DNA of 64,000 nt, from positions 16,424 to 80,423 of the forward strand of contig CANDJC010000004.1 in the NCBI GenBank assembly GCA_947384955.1, read 5' to 3'. Below, piece by piece: positions 8,117 through 17,749 of the stretch (position 1 is its first letter; every line of letters begins with the position of its first letter). Below the pieces are notes generated by a model, which saw only the letters and a program-made list of their open reading frames with translations, was not told the DNA's origin and did no database searches. Origin of the DNA: an uncultured Eubacterium sp. Its GTDB lineage: Bacteria; Bacillota; Clostridia; Lachnospirales; Lachnospiraceae. The translations under genes and the position numbers were made by a program.

Positions 8117-10030
8117 ATGTGTTCAATAGCGGGGATTATATCATTAACAGGAAAGCCATATCCAGGAATGAAGAATGGCCTGTCTGTTATGAATATCTTA
8201 CAGAAGCACAGAGGTCCGGATGGCGAGGGTATATGGATCAGCCCGGAAGAAACTGCAGGACTGGCACACAGGCGCCTCAGTGTGATTGACCTGGCTTTGG
8301 GAGAGCAGCCGATGAGGGATGATAATGGTAACTATGTCTGCTTCAATGGTGAGATTTTTAATTATCTTGAACTCCGGCAGGAAATTGGAGGTGTATACAG
8401 GACGGCCTCCGATACAGAGGTTATATTAAAAGCATACAATAAATGGGCAGAAGATTGTGTAAATCATTTTAATGGTATGTTTTCCTTTGCACTGTGGGAT
8501 GAGAAGAGGCATCGATTGTTCTGTGCCAGGGATAGGTTTGGAATCAAGCCGTTTTATTATACACAGAAAGATGGATTCTTTATTTTTGCTTCGGAGATAA
8601 AAGCACTGCTTCCGTTCCTGGATGATATCCGCACGGATGCTGATGGATTGAAAGACTATTTAACATTCCAGTTTTGTCTTTCGGGAAAAACTCTTTTTAA
8701 AGGAATAAGAGAGTTAGAACCGGCTCATAGAATTATAATTGAGGATGGAAGAATAGATGAACGAAGATACTGGCAGATATATTATAATATTGACTGGGAT
8801 CATACAGAAAAATATTTTAGCCAGTGTATAGAAGAACTTGTGCAGGATTCCATAAAAATCCGTATCAGAAGCGATGTTCCGATAGGCGGATATGTCAGCG
8901 GAGGTGTAGATTCATCAGTTGTTTCAGCTATAGCAGCTGATATGGTAAGAGGGGAGAATTTTGCTGGATTTACAGGTAAATTTGAGCATGGACCCAGGTT
9001 TGACGAGAGTAAATATGCGCAGGACGTAGCCGGTGAACATGGCTTTGAATTATACCAGATAGGTATAACCGACAGAGATTTTGTCGAGAACATCCGGAAA
9101 GTGATTTATCATCTGGATGAACCTGTGGCGGGTCCTGGCTCGTTTAATCAGTATATGGTTTCAAAGTTAGCAGCTGAACATAGAAAAGTTGTTCTTGGCG
9201 GGCAGGGAGGAGATGAGATTTTTGGCGGATATACACGGTATCTCGTTGCGTACTTTGAACAGTGTATAAAAGGCGCAATAGAGGGAACCATGAATTCAGG
9301 AAACTATATTGTTACATATGAATCTATCATTCCTAATCTTGTAAGCCTGAAGAATTACAAACCTATGCTGAAGAACTTCTGGAAAGAGGGCTTATTCGAG
9401 GATCTTGACAGGCGGTATTACAGGCTCATTAACAGGGCTCCTGATATTATGGATTGTATAAGAAGGGATACTCTGGATAATTACAATCCTTATGATACAT
9501 TTGAGCATATTTTTGATGCAGGAAATGTAGAGAAAGGTTCCTATTTTGATCGAATGACTCATTTTGATTTTAAGACACTGCTTCCGGCTCTCTTGCAGGT
9601 TGAAGACAGAATGAGCATGGCACACGGACTGGAATCCAGGGTTCCATTATTGGATTACAGGCTTATTGAACTTGCTGCTACAATACCGTCAAATTTTAAG
9701 CTGAAAAATGGTGACATGAAGTATATTTTCAAGAAGACAATGATGCCATATCTTCCGAAAAGTATTCAGGAAAGAAAAGATAAGATGGGATTTCCTATTC
9801 CAATAAATGCATGGTTTAAAAATGAACTCAGGGATTTTGTGGGAGATGTATTTTCTGTACCGAATGCAATGCATAGAGAATATATTGATAATAGTTCTGT
9901 GCTTGAAAAGATAAAAAATGAGGGTGAATTCGGCCGAAACATCTGGGGGCTTTTGAGCCTGGAATTGTGGCATCAGGAATTTCACGATAAAAGCAGCTAT
10001 TATAAAAAGATGCTGGAGGGTAATTCGTAA
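8117..10030 (+). CDS. asnB: Asparagine synthase (glutamine-hydrolysing)-like amidotransferase
   Basis: A 637-aa protein. Starting at ATG 8117 places Cys directly after Met (MCSIAGII), as required for the N-terminal nucleophile of class II glutaminases; GGAGAGA precedes it. HRGPDGEG and SDTEVILKAYNKW belong to the glutaminase domain. The synthetase domain has the PP-loop SGGVDSS near residue 260 and MSMAHGLESRVPLLDYR near residue 500. All key motifs are present, so it should be active. A second complete copy (12299) and a partial one (2-574) lie in the same cluster, which suggests sugar carboxylate amidation rather than asparagine supply; that is inference. The stop overlaps the next ATG. Confidence 0.88.
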   Translation: MCSIAGIISLTGKPYPGMKNGLSVMNILQKHRGPDGEGIWISPEETAGLAHRRLSVIDLALGEQPMRDDNGNYVCFNGEIFNYLELRQEIGGVYRTASDTEVILKAYNKWAEDCVNHFNGMFSFALWDEKRHRLFCARDRFGIKPFYYTQKDGFFIFASEIKALLPFLDDIRTDADGLKDYLTFQFCLSGKTLFKGIRELEPAHRIIIEDGRIDERRYWQIYYNIDWDHTEKYFSQCIEELVQDSIKIRIRSDVPIGGYVSGGVDSSVVSAIAADMVRGENFAGFTGKFEHGPRFDESKYAQDVAGEHGFELYQIGITDRDFVENIRKVIYHLDEPVAGPGSFNQYMVSKLAAEHRKVVLGGQGGDEIFGGYTRYLVAYFEQCIKGAIEGTMNSGNYIVTYESIIPNLVSLKNYKPMLKNFWKEGLFEDLDRRYYRLINRAPDIMDCIRRDTLDNYNPYDTFEHIFDAGNVEKGSYFDRMTHFDFKTLLPALLQVEDRMSMAHGLESRVPLLDYRLIELAATIPSNFKLKNGDMKYIFKKTMMPYLPKSIQERKDKMGFPIPINAWFKNELRDFVGDVFSVPNAMHREYIDNSSVLEKIKNEGEFGRNIWGLLSLELWHQEFHDKSSYYKKMLEGNS

Positions 10031-11085
10031 TGATTAAGAAAATAGCTAAAATTGTGCAAGGGGGGGGGCTGAGGCTTAAAAAGAAAATTGCAGTTATTTC
10101 CAAAAACAGGATTATATCAAGAAAATACAGAGCGTTCAAAGCGGAGGGTGTACTGATCCCTATTGAGAAAAAAAGCGGAATGTCTGATGAAATCAGCAGG
10201 TATTGGACAGGGCATACTGTGCACGATAATTGGTTTTCTTCAGCAAAAGAAAGTCTTGAGTATAGGGAGAGCATATGGGAAATGTATCCATTTTATCGAG
10301 AGTTTGCTGATATTGACAGAAACCATGAAGGTGAAGTGATTCTGGATTATGGATGCGGACCCGGGAACGATTTAACATGGTATACGCAAAAGGCAAATCC
10401 CAGACTTATCATAGGTGCAGATATTTCGATTTCCGCTCTTAAGAATGCGCAGTTTCGTATGGCTTTGCATAAGATAGGGAAAGACAAATGCAGACTTATG
10501 CAGCTGGATGACACAAAACCAGTCATTCCGCTGAGTGATAATTCTATTGATTTTATCAGCTGTCAGGGAGTCTTAATGCACGCATTATATCCTGAAAAAA
10601 TACTGAGTGAGTTTTACAGGATTCTAAAAAAATCTGATAATAGCTGCTGCTGTATTATGGTTTATAATCGGGATTCCATATGGTTTCATTTATATGCCGC
10701 ATACTATTTGAGATTTATAAATCCGTCATCAGCGGGTTTATCGAAAGAAGATGCTGAAGGAAAATCAGTTGATGAAATATTTCGAATGTCGACGGACGGA
10801 CCTGGCTGCCCAATGGCAAGATGCTGGTCACCTGACGAATTTATAGAGATGTGTAGTAATGCAGGATTTAAGGTGAATTATATGGGCGGTTATACAAACA
10901 GCCTTGAGCCGGATATGGCAAAACATTGGATTGAGAAGGCTCTTAAAGATGAGAGGTTAGAAGCTGAACATAAAGAATTTTTGAAAAAAGTGATGTATGA
11001 TGAAAATGGATATCCCATTATAGAAATGAAAGAAAAACGGTATATGTGTTCCATTGGGGGAGTATACAGGTTATGGAAATTGTAG
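10030..11085 (+). CDS. SAM-dependent methyltransferase with N-terminal poly-G tract (ON)
   Basis: A 351-aa class I methyltransferase: VILDYGCGPGNDL is motif I (near residue 103), followed by GADIS and SIDFISCQGVLMHALYP. The N-terminal 60 residues are basic and unusual. Codons 11-13 are a run of nine G, encoding GGG. In this sequence the frame is open. Adding or removing one G creates a stop within about four codons, so each step outside multiples of three silences the gene. It overlaps asnB by one base (TAATG) and is likely to methylate the repeat unit or a sugar precursor. Confidence 0.83.
   Translation: MIKKIAKIVQGGGLRLKKKIAVISKNRIISRKYRAFKAEGVLIPIEKKSGMSDEISRYWTGHTVHDNWFSSAKESLEYRESIWEMYPFYREFADIDRNHEGEVILDYGCGPGNDLTWYTQKANPRLIIGADISISALKNAQFRMALHKIGKDKCRLMQLDDTKPVIPLSDNSIDFISCQGVLMHALYPEKILSEFYRILKKSDNSCCCIMVYNRDSIWFHLYAAYYLRFINPSSAGLSKEDAEGKSVDEIFRMSTDGPGCPMARCWSPDEFIEMCSNAGFKVNYMGGYTNSLEPDMAKHWIEKALKDERLEAEHKEFLKKVMYDENGYPIIEMKEKRYMCSIGGVYRLWKL
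10060..10068 (+). repeat. Poly-G tract, 9 G, in methyltransferase codons 11-13 (ON)
   Basis: Nine consecutive G after CAA. Eight G would give GGC TGA; ten G would give GCT GAG GCT TAA. It is a near-ideal early on/off switch. Confidence 0.9.
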
Positions 11086-11128
11086 GCGGGACATCTGCTG
11101 CTGTCCTGTGAGATGCATAGGAGGATTT

Positions 11129-12252
11129 ATGAATTTCTCCCTTATTGATACTCAAATCAGAAAATACAGAAGTGAAAGACTTGATTTAATAAGAGGAATA
11201 GCCTGCCTTTATATTATTGCGGGACATGTGGCTGGCTGGACGGGATCCGCTGGCTGGTTTTCCGAATTTGTGAGAATATGTACTTCTTTTACTCAGCCTG
11301 GCGGAGAAACAAATGCGGGTGTTATTCTGTTTATTGTATTAAGCGGATATTGTATTCATAGAAACAGGTTAGAATGCCTGACGAATAAAAGTGTTATTGA
11401 TTTTTATAGAAAAAGGATTGTGCGGATTATGCCTTTGTTCTTATTTGGAACCATAATTGGGGTATTGTTCTGGATGTTATCGTTTAATGCGGACATTACT
11501 TCAAGATGTACAGCCACATATGCGATAAGCCTGAGAGCGATACTCTTGAAGATTACTGGTATAAATGTAATCATTCCATTTGCGTATTCTGATACTTATT
11601 TAGGAAATGCGCCGCTGGTGACAGTTGAGGTTCTTTTATATTTATATGCTGCATACCCTTTGATTCTGCTGCTTGAAGAGAACTTTCGAAGAATATGGAA
11701 GGTACTGTTTGGGTTGCTTTGGGCATTGGTGTTTCTTCTTTCATTCAAAAATGGATATTACAACTGGTGGAATAATGCTTGTGTTATTTCATTTTTACCA
11801 TTTTGGTACATGGGGGGGTATCCAATAACCACAAAAATAAAGGGAATCTGTGTGCAAAACTAACAATATCCGTGCTGTTATACATTGTTTTATATATACT
11901 GCTTATCAGTGTGGACGGCGGAAATTTTGACATAACTATTTTATATTTGATTGCAGAGTCGAGAAAGCTGATTTTGGGTTTTGTATTTGCAAATATCATC
12001 GAATTTTTTGATGTAGAAAAACAAGTAAAAATTATGACATTTGGATTGAAGGACATAGGCAGTATCTCATTTTCACTGTATGCGGTTCATGCACCTGTAG
12101 CAATTTTTTTTATTGCAGCAGGAGCGGATGTTATGACCGTACTCATTGGCATATTTTTATCAGGAACAGTCTGTTATATTTTGGTTGAGAAAAAACTTTC
12201 CGATAACCTGTGTCATTTAGACATTAGAAATATGGCAGAACGTTTTAAATAA
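11129..12252 (+). CDS. Acyltransferase 3 family membrane protein, phase-OFF by one G
   Basis: The start ATG 11129 follows GGAGG. The N-terminal part shows the acyltransferase-3 hallmarks RSERLDLIRGIACLYIIAGHVAG and later FIVLSGYCIHRNRL..FYRKRIVRIMPLF, with several membrane helices. A 7-G run (11812-11818, codon about 228) throws reading into a stop at 11861-11863. The continuation, with more membrane helices (SISFSLYAVHAPVAIFFIAA), is in the next frame up to 12252. One added G (8 G) restores an uninterrupted 374-aa protein across the junction. Likely role: O-acetylation of the EPS repeat unit. I see no other damage, so it reads as a switched-off gene, not a dead one. Confidence 0.85.
11812..11818 (+). 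repeat. Poly-G tract, 7 G, in the acyltransferase gene (OFF; ON at 8)
   Basis: ATG followed by six more G and then TATCC. Eight G gives M-G-G-V-S and joins both halves of the acyltransferase. Confidence 0.88.
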
Positions 12253-12298
12253 TTTGAGATTTATGTTTGAAATCACTGATTTGGAGATGTGAGCAGCA

Positions 12299-14152
12299 AT
12301 GTGCGGAATATGCGGTTTTGTTAATAAAAGAAGAAGAGAATTCACAAAAGAGTCCTTAAAAGCTATGCTGTCTGTAATTCAGCACCGGGGACCAGATGCT
12401 GAAGGTATCTATGTCTGGAAAAACGTTGGAATTGGACACAGAAGATTATCAATTATAGATTTGAGTGAAGATGGTAATCAGCCAATGAGTTATTTAGAGC
12501 GTTATGTTATGACCTATAACGGAGAAGTCTATAATTATTTAGAATTAAAGCGTGTATTAGAAAAAAAAGGATACTCTTTTAAGACAAAAACTGATACAGA
12601 AGTAATACTTGCTGCATATGACTGCTGGAAGGAAGACTGTTTGAAATATTTCAACGGTATGTGGGCATTTGCAATTTTAGATAAAAAAAGAAACAGGATA
12701 TTTATGGCTAGGGACAGGTATGGAATCAAGCCATTTTACTATTACAAGGATAACAGTAATCTATTGTTCGCTTCGGAGATTAAACAGATATTAAAGGTAA
12801 AGCCGGAACTGGCAGTGGCAAATACAGGCAGACTGCAAGAGTTTTTAATGTACGGAATAACGGAATCCGGCGAGAAAACTTTCTATGATCAAATATACTC
12901 ATTAAAACCGGGTCATCAAATTGTTTATGATATATATAACGAATCATTTGAAATAACAAGATGGTATGATTATAACCATAATATCAGGAAAAAATCATAT
13001 ACAAAGACAGTGACTGAATTTAGAAAACTTTTTGAAGATGCAGTTAACTTGAGAAAAAGGGCAGATGTTAGGATAGGAGCATGTCTTTCGGGCGGAATTG
13101 ATTCGTCTGCTATTGTCTGTACCTATATGAAGGATGAAAAAGCTGAGCTGTCTGCGATATCGTCATGCTATAAGGGAGTGAAGGAAAAAAGATATGACGA
13201 GCGAGAATATATAGATGCAGTTGTAAAAAAGACCGGAGTTGATTCAGTGAAGGTCTATCTTACTTTTGAAGAAGGATATTCAAATCTTGAGAAAATAATA
13301 TGGCATATGGACGAGCCCTTTTCTTCTTTTTCGATTTTGGCACAATGGAAAGTATTTAAAGAAGCGAAACGAAAAGGACTCACTGTGATGATGGATGGAC
13401 AAGGGGCGGATGAACAGCTTTGCGGTTATACAAGCTTTATCTTTCCAGCATTAATTGATGACGTAAATCATTTAAGATTGATAAATTATTTAAATACCGT
13501 GAGATTTCTTCGAAAAAGGGCTTGTTTAGAGAAAATTAACTATAGGGCATTATCATTAAAAGCTGTTTTATACTCAAAGTGGTTAGGCAGAATAAAGAAG
13601 CTGTATGAGGCAGGAAAAACGAAAGGAACTGTTTCAGGAAATGAACTATTTAAATTTGAATGTAAAATATCCGAGAAGCATAATTTTATGGATATATTCA
13701 GATATTCTAAGCATATGATGGAGCAGAATCTGCTGTCTTTATTACATTATGAAGATAGGAATTCGATGTCATTCTCTATTGAATCCAGAGTTCCTTTTTT
13801 GGATTACAGACTTGTTAATCTTAATATGTCATTGCCATCATGCTATAAAATCAGGAATGGATTTACCAAGGCATTGCTCAGAGATGCAATGAAAGGTTTA
13901 CTGCCCGAAAAAATCAGGAAAAGAGTATCTAAATTGGGATTTGCTGCTCCTGAAGATGTATGGATTAACGAAAATGATTCTCTAATCTTTTCAGAGCTCA
14001 GTCAGGCATGTGATGAACTTCCTTCATTAGTGGACAAGGGTAAAGTATTGGAATGGCATCGCAAATGTGTGGAAACAAATAAAAAGGATGAGTTTGTGTT
14101 TCGAATCATATGTCTTGCTAAATGGAAAAAGGTATATAACGTGAGGATTTAA
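12299..14152 (+). CDS. asnB: Asparagine synthase-like amidotransferase, second complete copy
   Basis: A 617-aa protein with Cys2 (MCGICGFVN) as glutaminase nucleophile, HRGPDAEG, KTDTEVILAAYD, and PP-loop SGGIDSS near residue 264, then EDRNSMSFSIESRVPFLDYR. Complete and apparently active. GGAG lies 12 nt before the ATG. Sequence similarity to the copy at 8117 is domain-wide but far from recent. Its C-terminal region (RKRVSKLGFAAPEDVWI) matches the partial copy at 2-574 more closely than the 8117 copy does, by eye. Presumed to amidate a sugar or its carboxylate using glutamine. Confidence 0.87.
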   Translation: MCGICGFVNKRRREFTKESLKAMLSVIQHRGPDAEGIYVWKNVGIGHRRLSIIDLSEDGNQPMSYLERYVMTYNGEVYNYLELKRVLEKKGYSFKTKTDTEVILAAYDCWKEDCLKYFNGMWAFAILDKKRNRIFMARDRYGIKPFYYYKDNSNLLFASEIKQILKVKPELAVANTGRLQEFLMYGITESGEKTFYDQIYSLKPGHQIVYDIYNESFEITRWYDYNHNIRKKSYTKTVTEFRKLFEDAVNLRKRADVRIGACLSGGIDSSAIVCTYMKDEKAELSAISSCYKGVKEKRYDEREYIDAVVKKTGVDSVKVYLTFEEGYSNLEKIIWHMDEPFSSFSILAQWKVFKEAKRKGLTVMMDGQGADEQLCGYTSFIFPALIDDVNHLRLINYLNTVRFLRKRACLEKINYRALSLKAVLYSKWLGRIKKLYEAGKTKGTVSGNELFKFECKISEKHNFMDIFRYSKHMMEQNLLSLLHYEDRNSMSFSIESRVPFLDYRLVNLNMSLPSCYKIRNGFTKALLRDAMKGLLPEKIRKRVSKLGFAAPEDVWINENDSLIFSELSQACDELPSLVDKGKVLEWHRKCVETNKKDEFVFRIICLAKWKKVYNVRI

Positions 14153-14157
14153 AATAT

Positions 14158-16455
14158 ATGATGATTGATTTATCTGTATATTTTGACGCTGTAGTTATGC
14201 TTACTATGTCAGACTGGTTTACAGAACCGATTAGTAACAGATATCATTTTGCGTCTAGATTTGAAAAGCAATTAAAAGTTTATTTTGTTCAGCCTGATTT
14301 AACAGGCGGAGGATGCAGCGTAGAAAATACAGAATTCGATAATATAAAAGTTGTACATATTTGCCGGATAACTTCATTGTATCAATATCAGCAGCTTGAG
14401 TATTTTTTGCTTAAAAGCGGCGTTACAAAACCATTATGGTGGGTTTATAACTATCGGTTTGCAAATTTTATAAAGCGTGTTACAGGGATAAAAATATTTC
14501 ATGCAACTGAAGATTTCCTTAATTTTCCCCAGAAGGACGTAGAGAAATATAAGGATGATCTGATTACATTGATAAAAAATACGGATCTTTTGGTAGCAGT
14601 ATCGGAGAATGTTGAAAAATCATACAGAACGCTGGGAATAGATTTTAAATGCATCGTTTTAAAAAATGGCGTTGACTATAAAAAATGGAGATTGAAAGAA
14701 AGTGAGAAAAAGAATAGAGAGAATAATCATGATAAAATAATTATCTATCAAGGCAATGTGAACTATAGATTAGACTACAGCCTGTTGTCAGAAATTGCAG
14801 ATGAAATGCATGACTGGGAAATATGGCTGTGTGGCAGAAATGATGGCAGCAGTGAATTTAAAAAACTGGTTTCAGATTATTCAAACGTCAGATATTATGG
14901 AGAAATGGACATTGATTCCGTAAGAAATAAATGTATTGCTTCAGCTGTGGGGATTATTCCGTTTAAACAGAATGAACTGATGAAGAATTCCATTCCGTTA
15001 AAAACTTTTGAATATATGGCTGCAGGACTATCCGTTGCAAGTATTCCAATTGACGGATTAAGAGGGAAAAAACCTTATATAAGATTTGCGTCAGATGGAA
15101 AAAGGTTCTGTGAAATTATTAAGGAACTATCCCTTCAAAATACAGCGGACGATATCATCAGGAAAGATGAAATTGCAAGAGAAGAAGATTATGATGCGCG
15201 TTTTCTCAGACTTATAAATGAGCTGGCCAAAATCTGCGAGACAAAAATAGAAGAAACAGATAAGAATGTCGCCATATTGTATGATGAGTCATCGAACAAA
15301 ATTTTTACGATAAAAAATTACCTGGATATGTTTGAGAGGTATTCAGCAAACAGAGTCAAATATATAGGAATACATGAGGAAATAGATAATTTTTTATCAT
15401 ATGATGCAGTGATTGTTTTTTATTCCGTAAGAGTTTGTGAGAGGGGATTTCTCCCAGAAAAAACAGAGAGGGGTATAAAAAGTTTTACAGGTAAGAAACT
15501 GCTTTTCATTCAGGATGATTATGACAATACAGAAGAAACAAGAAAATTTATAAAACGAAACAGGATTGATGCTGTACTAAGTGTTGTGCCATATTCGTAT
15601 ATCAATAAAGCATATCCGTTAAAGAGATTTCGAAATACGTTTTTCTTTAGTATTTTAACAGGTTATATTTCTGATGAAATGAAAGAATATACATCTATGC
15701 CTATTGCTTCCAGAGATATACATATTGGTTACAGAGGAAGGGAACTGGGATGGTGGTATGGAAACCTCGGACGAGAAAAGCTGATGATTGGAGCGGGTGT
15801 AAAAAAACGAGTGAAGCAGTATGATGATATAAAGGAAGATGTAGAATGGGATGATGCACATAGAATAGGTGCTGAGGGGTGGCTTGACTGGTTATCTTCG
15901 CTTAAAACAACTCTTGCAACCCAAAGCGGATCCAATATATTTGATGAAAAACAATTAATAAAGAGAAACGTGCTTAGAATCCAGCGTTTTTTCCCATCTA
16001 TTACTTATGAACATGTACATAAATTATTGATGAGCCGTGTGGAAGGAAGAATAAAAACAGAGACAGTATCGCCTAAAATGTTTGAGGCTATTGCACTGAA
16101 AACGGTTCTGATTATGTTTGAAGGAAATTATTCCGATGGTTTGCTGAAGCCGAATATTCATTTTATTCCATTAAAAAAGGATTTCAGTAATTTTGAACAG
16201 GTTGTTGAAAAGGTAAGAGATGATGCATTTTTACAATCATTTGCGGATAATGCTTATAATGACATAATGGGAAGATATGAGCTGACATATAAATGGCTGA
16301 TAGGATATGCTGACAGGATTTTGGCCAGTTCATTTCCGCTGGATAGTAAAGTGGTAAATCGTGACCGCAGGCATGCTGAGATGAAAGATTTTGTTGAAAG
16401 ACTAGACAATAAAATTAAGAGGACTCTGATAAAAAAGGGGAGCAGCAATGGGTGA
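14158..16455 (+). CDS. Two-domain glycosyltransferase (GT1/GT4-like + CgeB-like)
   Basis: A 765-aa protein made of two glycosyltransferase units. Residues 1-360: IFHATEDFLNFPQKD, LLVAVSENVEKSY, IIYQGNVNYRLDYSLL, then IPLKTFEYMAAGLSVASIP. Residues 370-765 are CgeB-like: IHIGYRGRELGWWYGNLGREK, TQSGSNIFD, SPKMFEAIALKTVLIMFEGNYSDGLLKPNIHFIPLKKDFSNFEQV, resembling the proteins at 4717 and 16448. The second unit could add a second sugar, making this a bifunctional transferase. Its end overlaps the next gene by 8 nt. No G tract is present. Confidence 0.8.
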   Translation: MMIDLSVYFDAVVMLTMSDWFTEPISNRYHFASRFEKQLKVYFVQPDLTGGGCSVENTEFDNIKVVHICRITSLYQYQQLEYFLLKSGVTKPLWWVYNYRFANFIKRVTGIKIFHATEDFLNFPQKDVEKYKDDLITLIKNTDLLVAVSENVEKSYRTLGIDFKCIVLKNGVDYKKWRLKESEKKNRENNHDKIIIYQGNVNYRLDYSLLSEIADEMHDWEIWLCGRNDGSSEFKKLVSDYSNVRYYGEMDIDSVRNKCIASAVGIIPFKQNELMKNSIPLKTFEYMAAGLSVASIPIDGLRGKKPYIRFASDGKRFCEIIKELSLQNTADDIIRKDEIAREEDYDARFLRLINELAKICETKIEETDKNVAILYDESSNKIFTIKNYLDMFERYSANRVKYIGIHEEIDNFLSYDAVIVFYSVRVCERGFLPEKTERGIKSFTGKKLLFIQDDYDNTEETRKFIKRNRIDAVLSVVPYSYINKAYPLKRFRNTFFFSILTGYISDEMKEYTSMPIASRDIHIGYRGRELGWWYGNLGREKLMIGAGVKKRVKQYDDIKEDVEWDDAHRIGAEGWLDWLSSLKTTLATQSGSNIFDEKQLIKRNVLRIQRFFPSITYEHVHKLLMSRVEGRIKTETVSPKMFEAIALKTVLIMFEGNYSDGLLKPNIHFIPLKKDFSNFEQVVEKVRDDAFLQSFADNAYNDIMGRYELTYKWLIGYADRILASSFPLDSKVVNRDRRHAEMKDFVERLDNKIKRTLIKKGSSNG

Positions 16456-17708
16456 AATACTGTTTGTATATAGACCATATGGTTTGAAACCGAGAAAAAC
16501 TATAACAGATTCTATTTTTTGCTTCAGGCATTCAGAAAAAGAAGGTAATCATGTATATTTTTACGATTATACACATAATCGAAGTGTATGGAAGAAACTT
16601 TCTAAGCACAAGTTTGATGCTGTAATCTATCACTATACATTCATGACGCTTCGTTCAAAACCGGATATCTGGCAGGAGGCACAAAACAGACTGAAAAAAA
16701 TTAAGACAGGAGTAAGTGCAGCAATTATTCAGGATGAGTATATTTATAGTAAATATACACAGAATTTTCTGAAAAATATGGATGTAAAAAAAGTATTTAC
16801 GCTTGCCAGGGGAGAAAACATTCGCATTATGTACCCTGATGCAGAGGCTGATTTCTACACGGTTCTTCCAGGGTACGCAGATACAGAAGCATTAGAAATG
16901 ATAGCAGAATTGGAAAAGGAATTATGCAGAGAGAAGGACAGCATTGATATTGGCTATAGAGCTAGAAAACTTAGTTATTCGCTTGGAAGACAGGGTTTGC
17001 TTAAAACACAGATTGCAGATGTATTTAATAGTGAAATATCGAAACATTCGGATTTAGAAGCTGATATTTCAACAACTGGAGATACCAGAAATGTGTTTTT
17101 GGGACTTGACTGGTATAGATTTCTGATAAAATGCAGAACAATGCTAGGATGCACGGGGGGGGGGGGGGGGGGCGGTGGTTGGCCCGGATGGTGCTATTTT
17201 TGAAAGAATAACAAGTTTTTTTAAATAAAAACCTGATTCGAATTATCGGGTTGTAGAATAAAAATTTCTACAGGATGATGGTAACATCGATTACTCTGCA
17301 TTATCACCGCGATTTTTTGAGTGTGCCATGACAAAAACATGTCAGATATTGGCTGAAGGCGATTATGGAGATGTAATGAAACCAGGCGTTCATTTTATAG
17401 AAATCAAAAGAGATTTCAGCAATATAAATGATGTGATAGAACAGATTAAGAATCGTGAATTATGTGAAAGGATAGCCCAAAATGCTTATAATGATTTAAT
17501 AGAAAGCGGCAAATATACATATGATGCTTTTGTTGAATTAGTGATATCAAAACTTAATTTATCTGTAAAAAATACTGGTAGAAATACTCGGGTAGATAGA
17601 TATTTATCATTTAACGATTTAAGTATTTACGCATCAATGAAAGTAAAGGAGTGTTTACGAAATATTTATGGCGTTTTTAGGAATCAATTCCCAACTACGA
17701 AAAGATGA
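16448..17708 (+). pseudogene. CgeB-like glycosyltransferase broken at an 18-G tract and by two stops
   Basis: The ATG at 16448 follows GGGGAGCAGCA and gives IDIGYRARKLSYSLGRQGLLK, homologous to the CgeB halves at 4717 and 14158. At 17155-17172 there are 18 G; reading continues into WPGWCYF and stops at 17203. The homologous continuation (AVVGPDGAIFERITSFFK, then KPDSNYRVVE, then DGNIDYSALSPRFFECAM) is one frame away and would need 17 or 20 G. That frame also contains TAA at 17226-17228 and 17259-17261. The tail (17328-17708, SALSPRFFE..GVHFIEIKRDFSN) is well conserved. So tract length alone cannot restore it: an inactivated phase-variable gene. Confidence 0.82.
17155..17172 (+). repeat. Poly-G tract, 18 G, longest in the window
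   Basis: Eighteen consecutive G inside the broken CgeB-like gene. Because the gene is already interrupted downstream, length may drift without selection, which could explain the unusual length; it is also the tract most exposed to sequencing error. Confidence 0.85.
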
Positions 17709-17749
17709 ATTATTTCTAAGAAAATTTAGAACTTTTGCTGGAGGTTGTA

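Noticed and set aside
17155-17172. Poly-G tracts as pure sequencing artefacts
   Set aside because: Possible for the 18-G run, but eight separate runs all inside EPS genes, with intact protein beyond them in defined frames, is not the pattern of random error.
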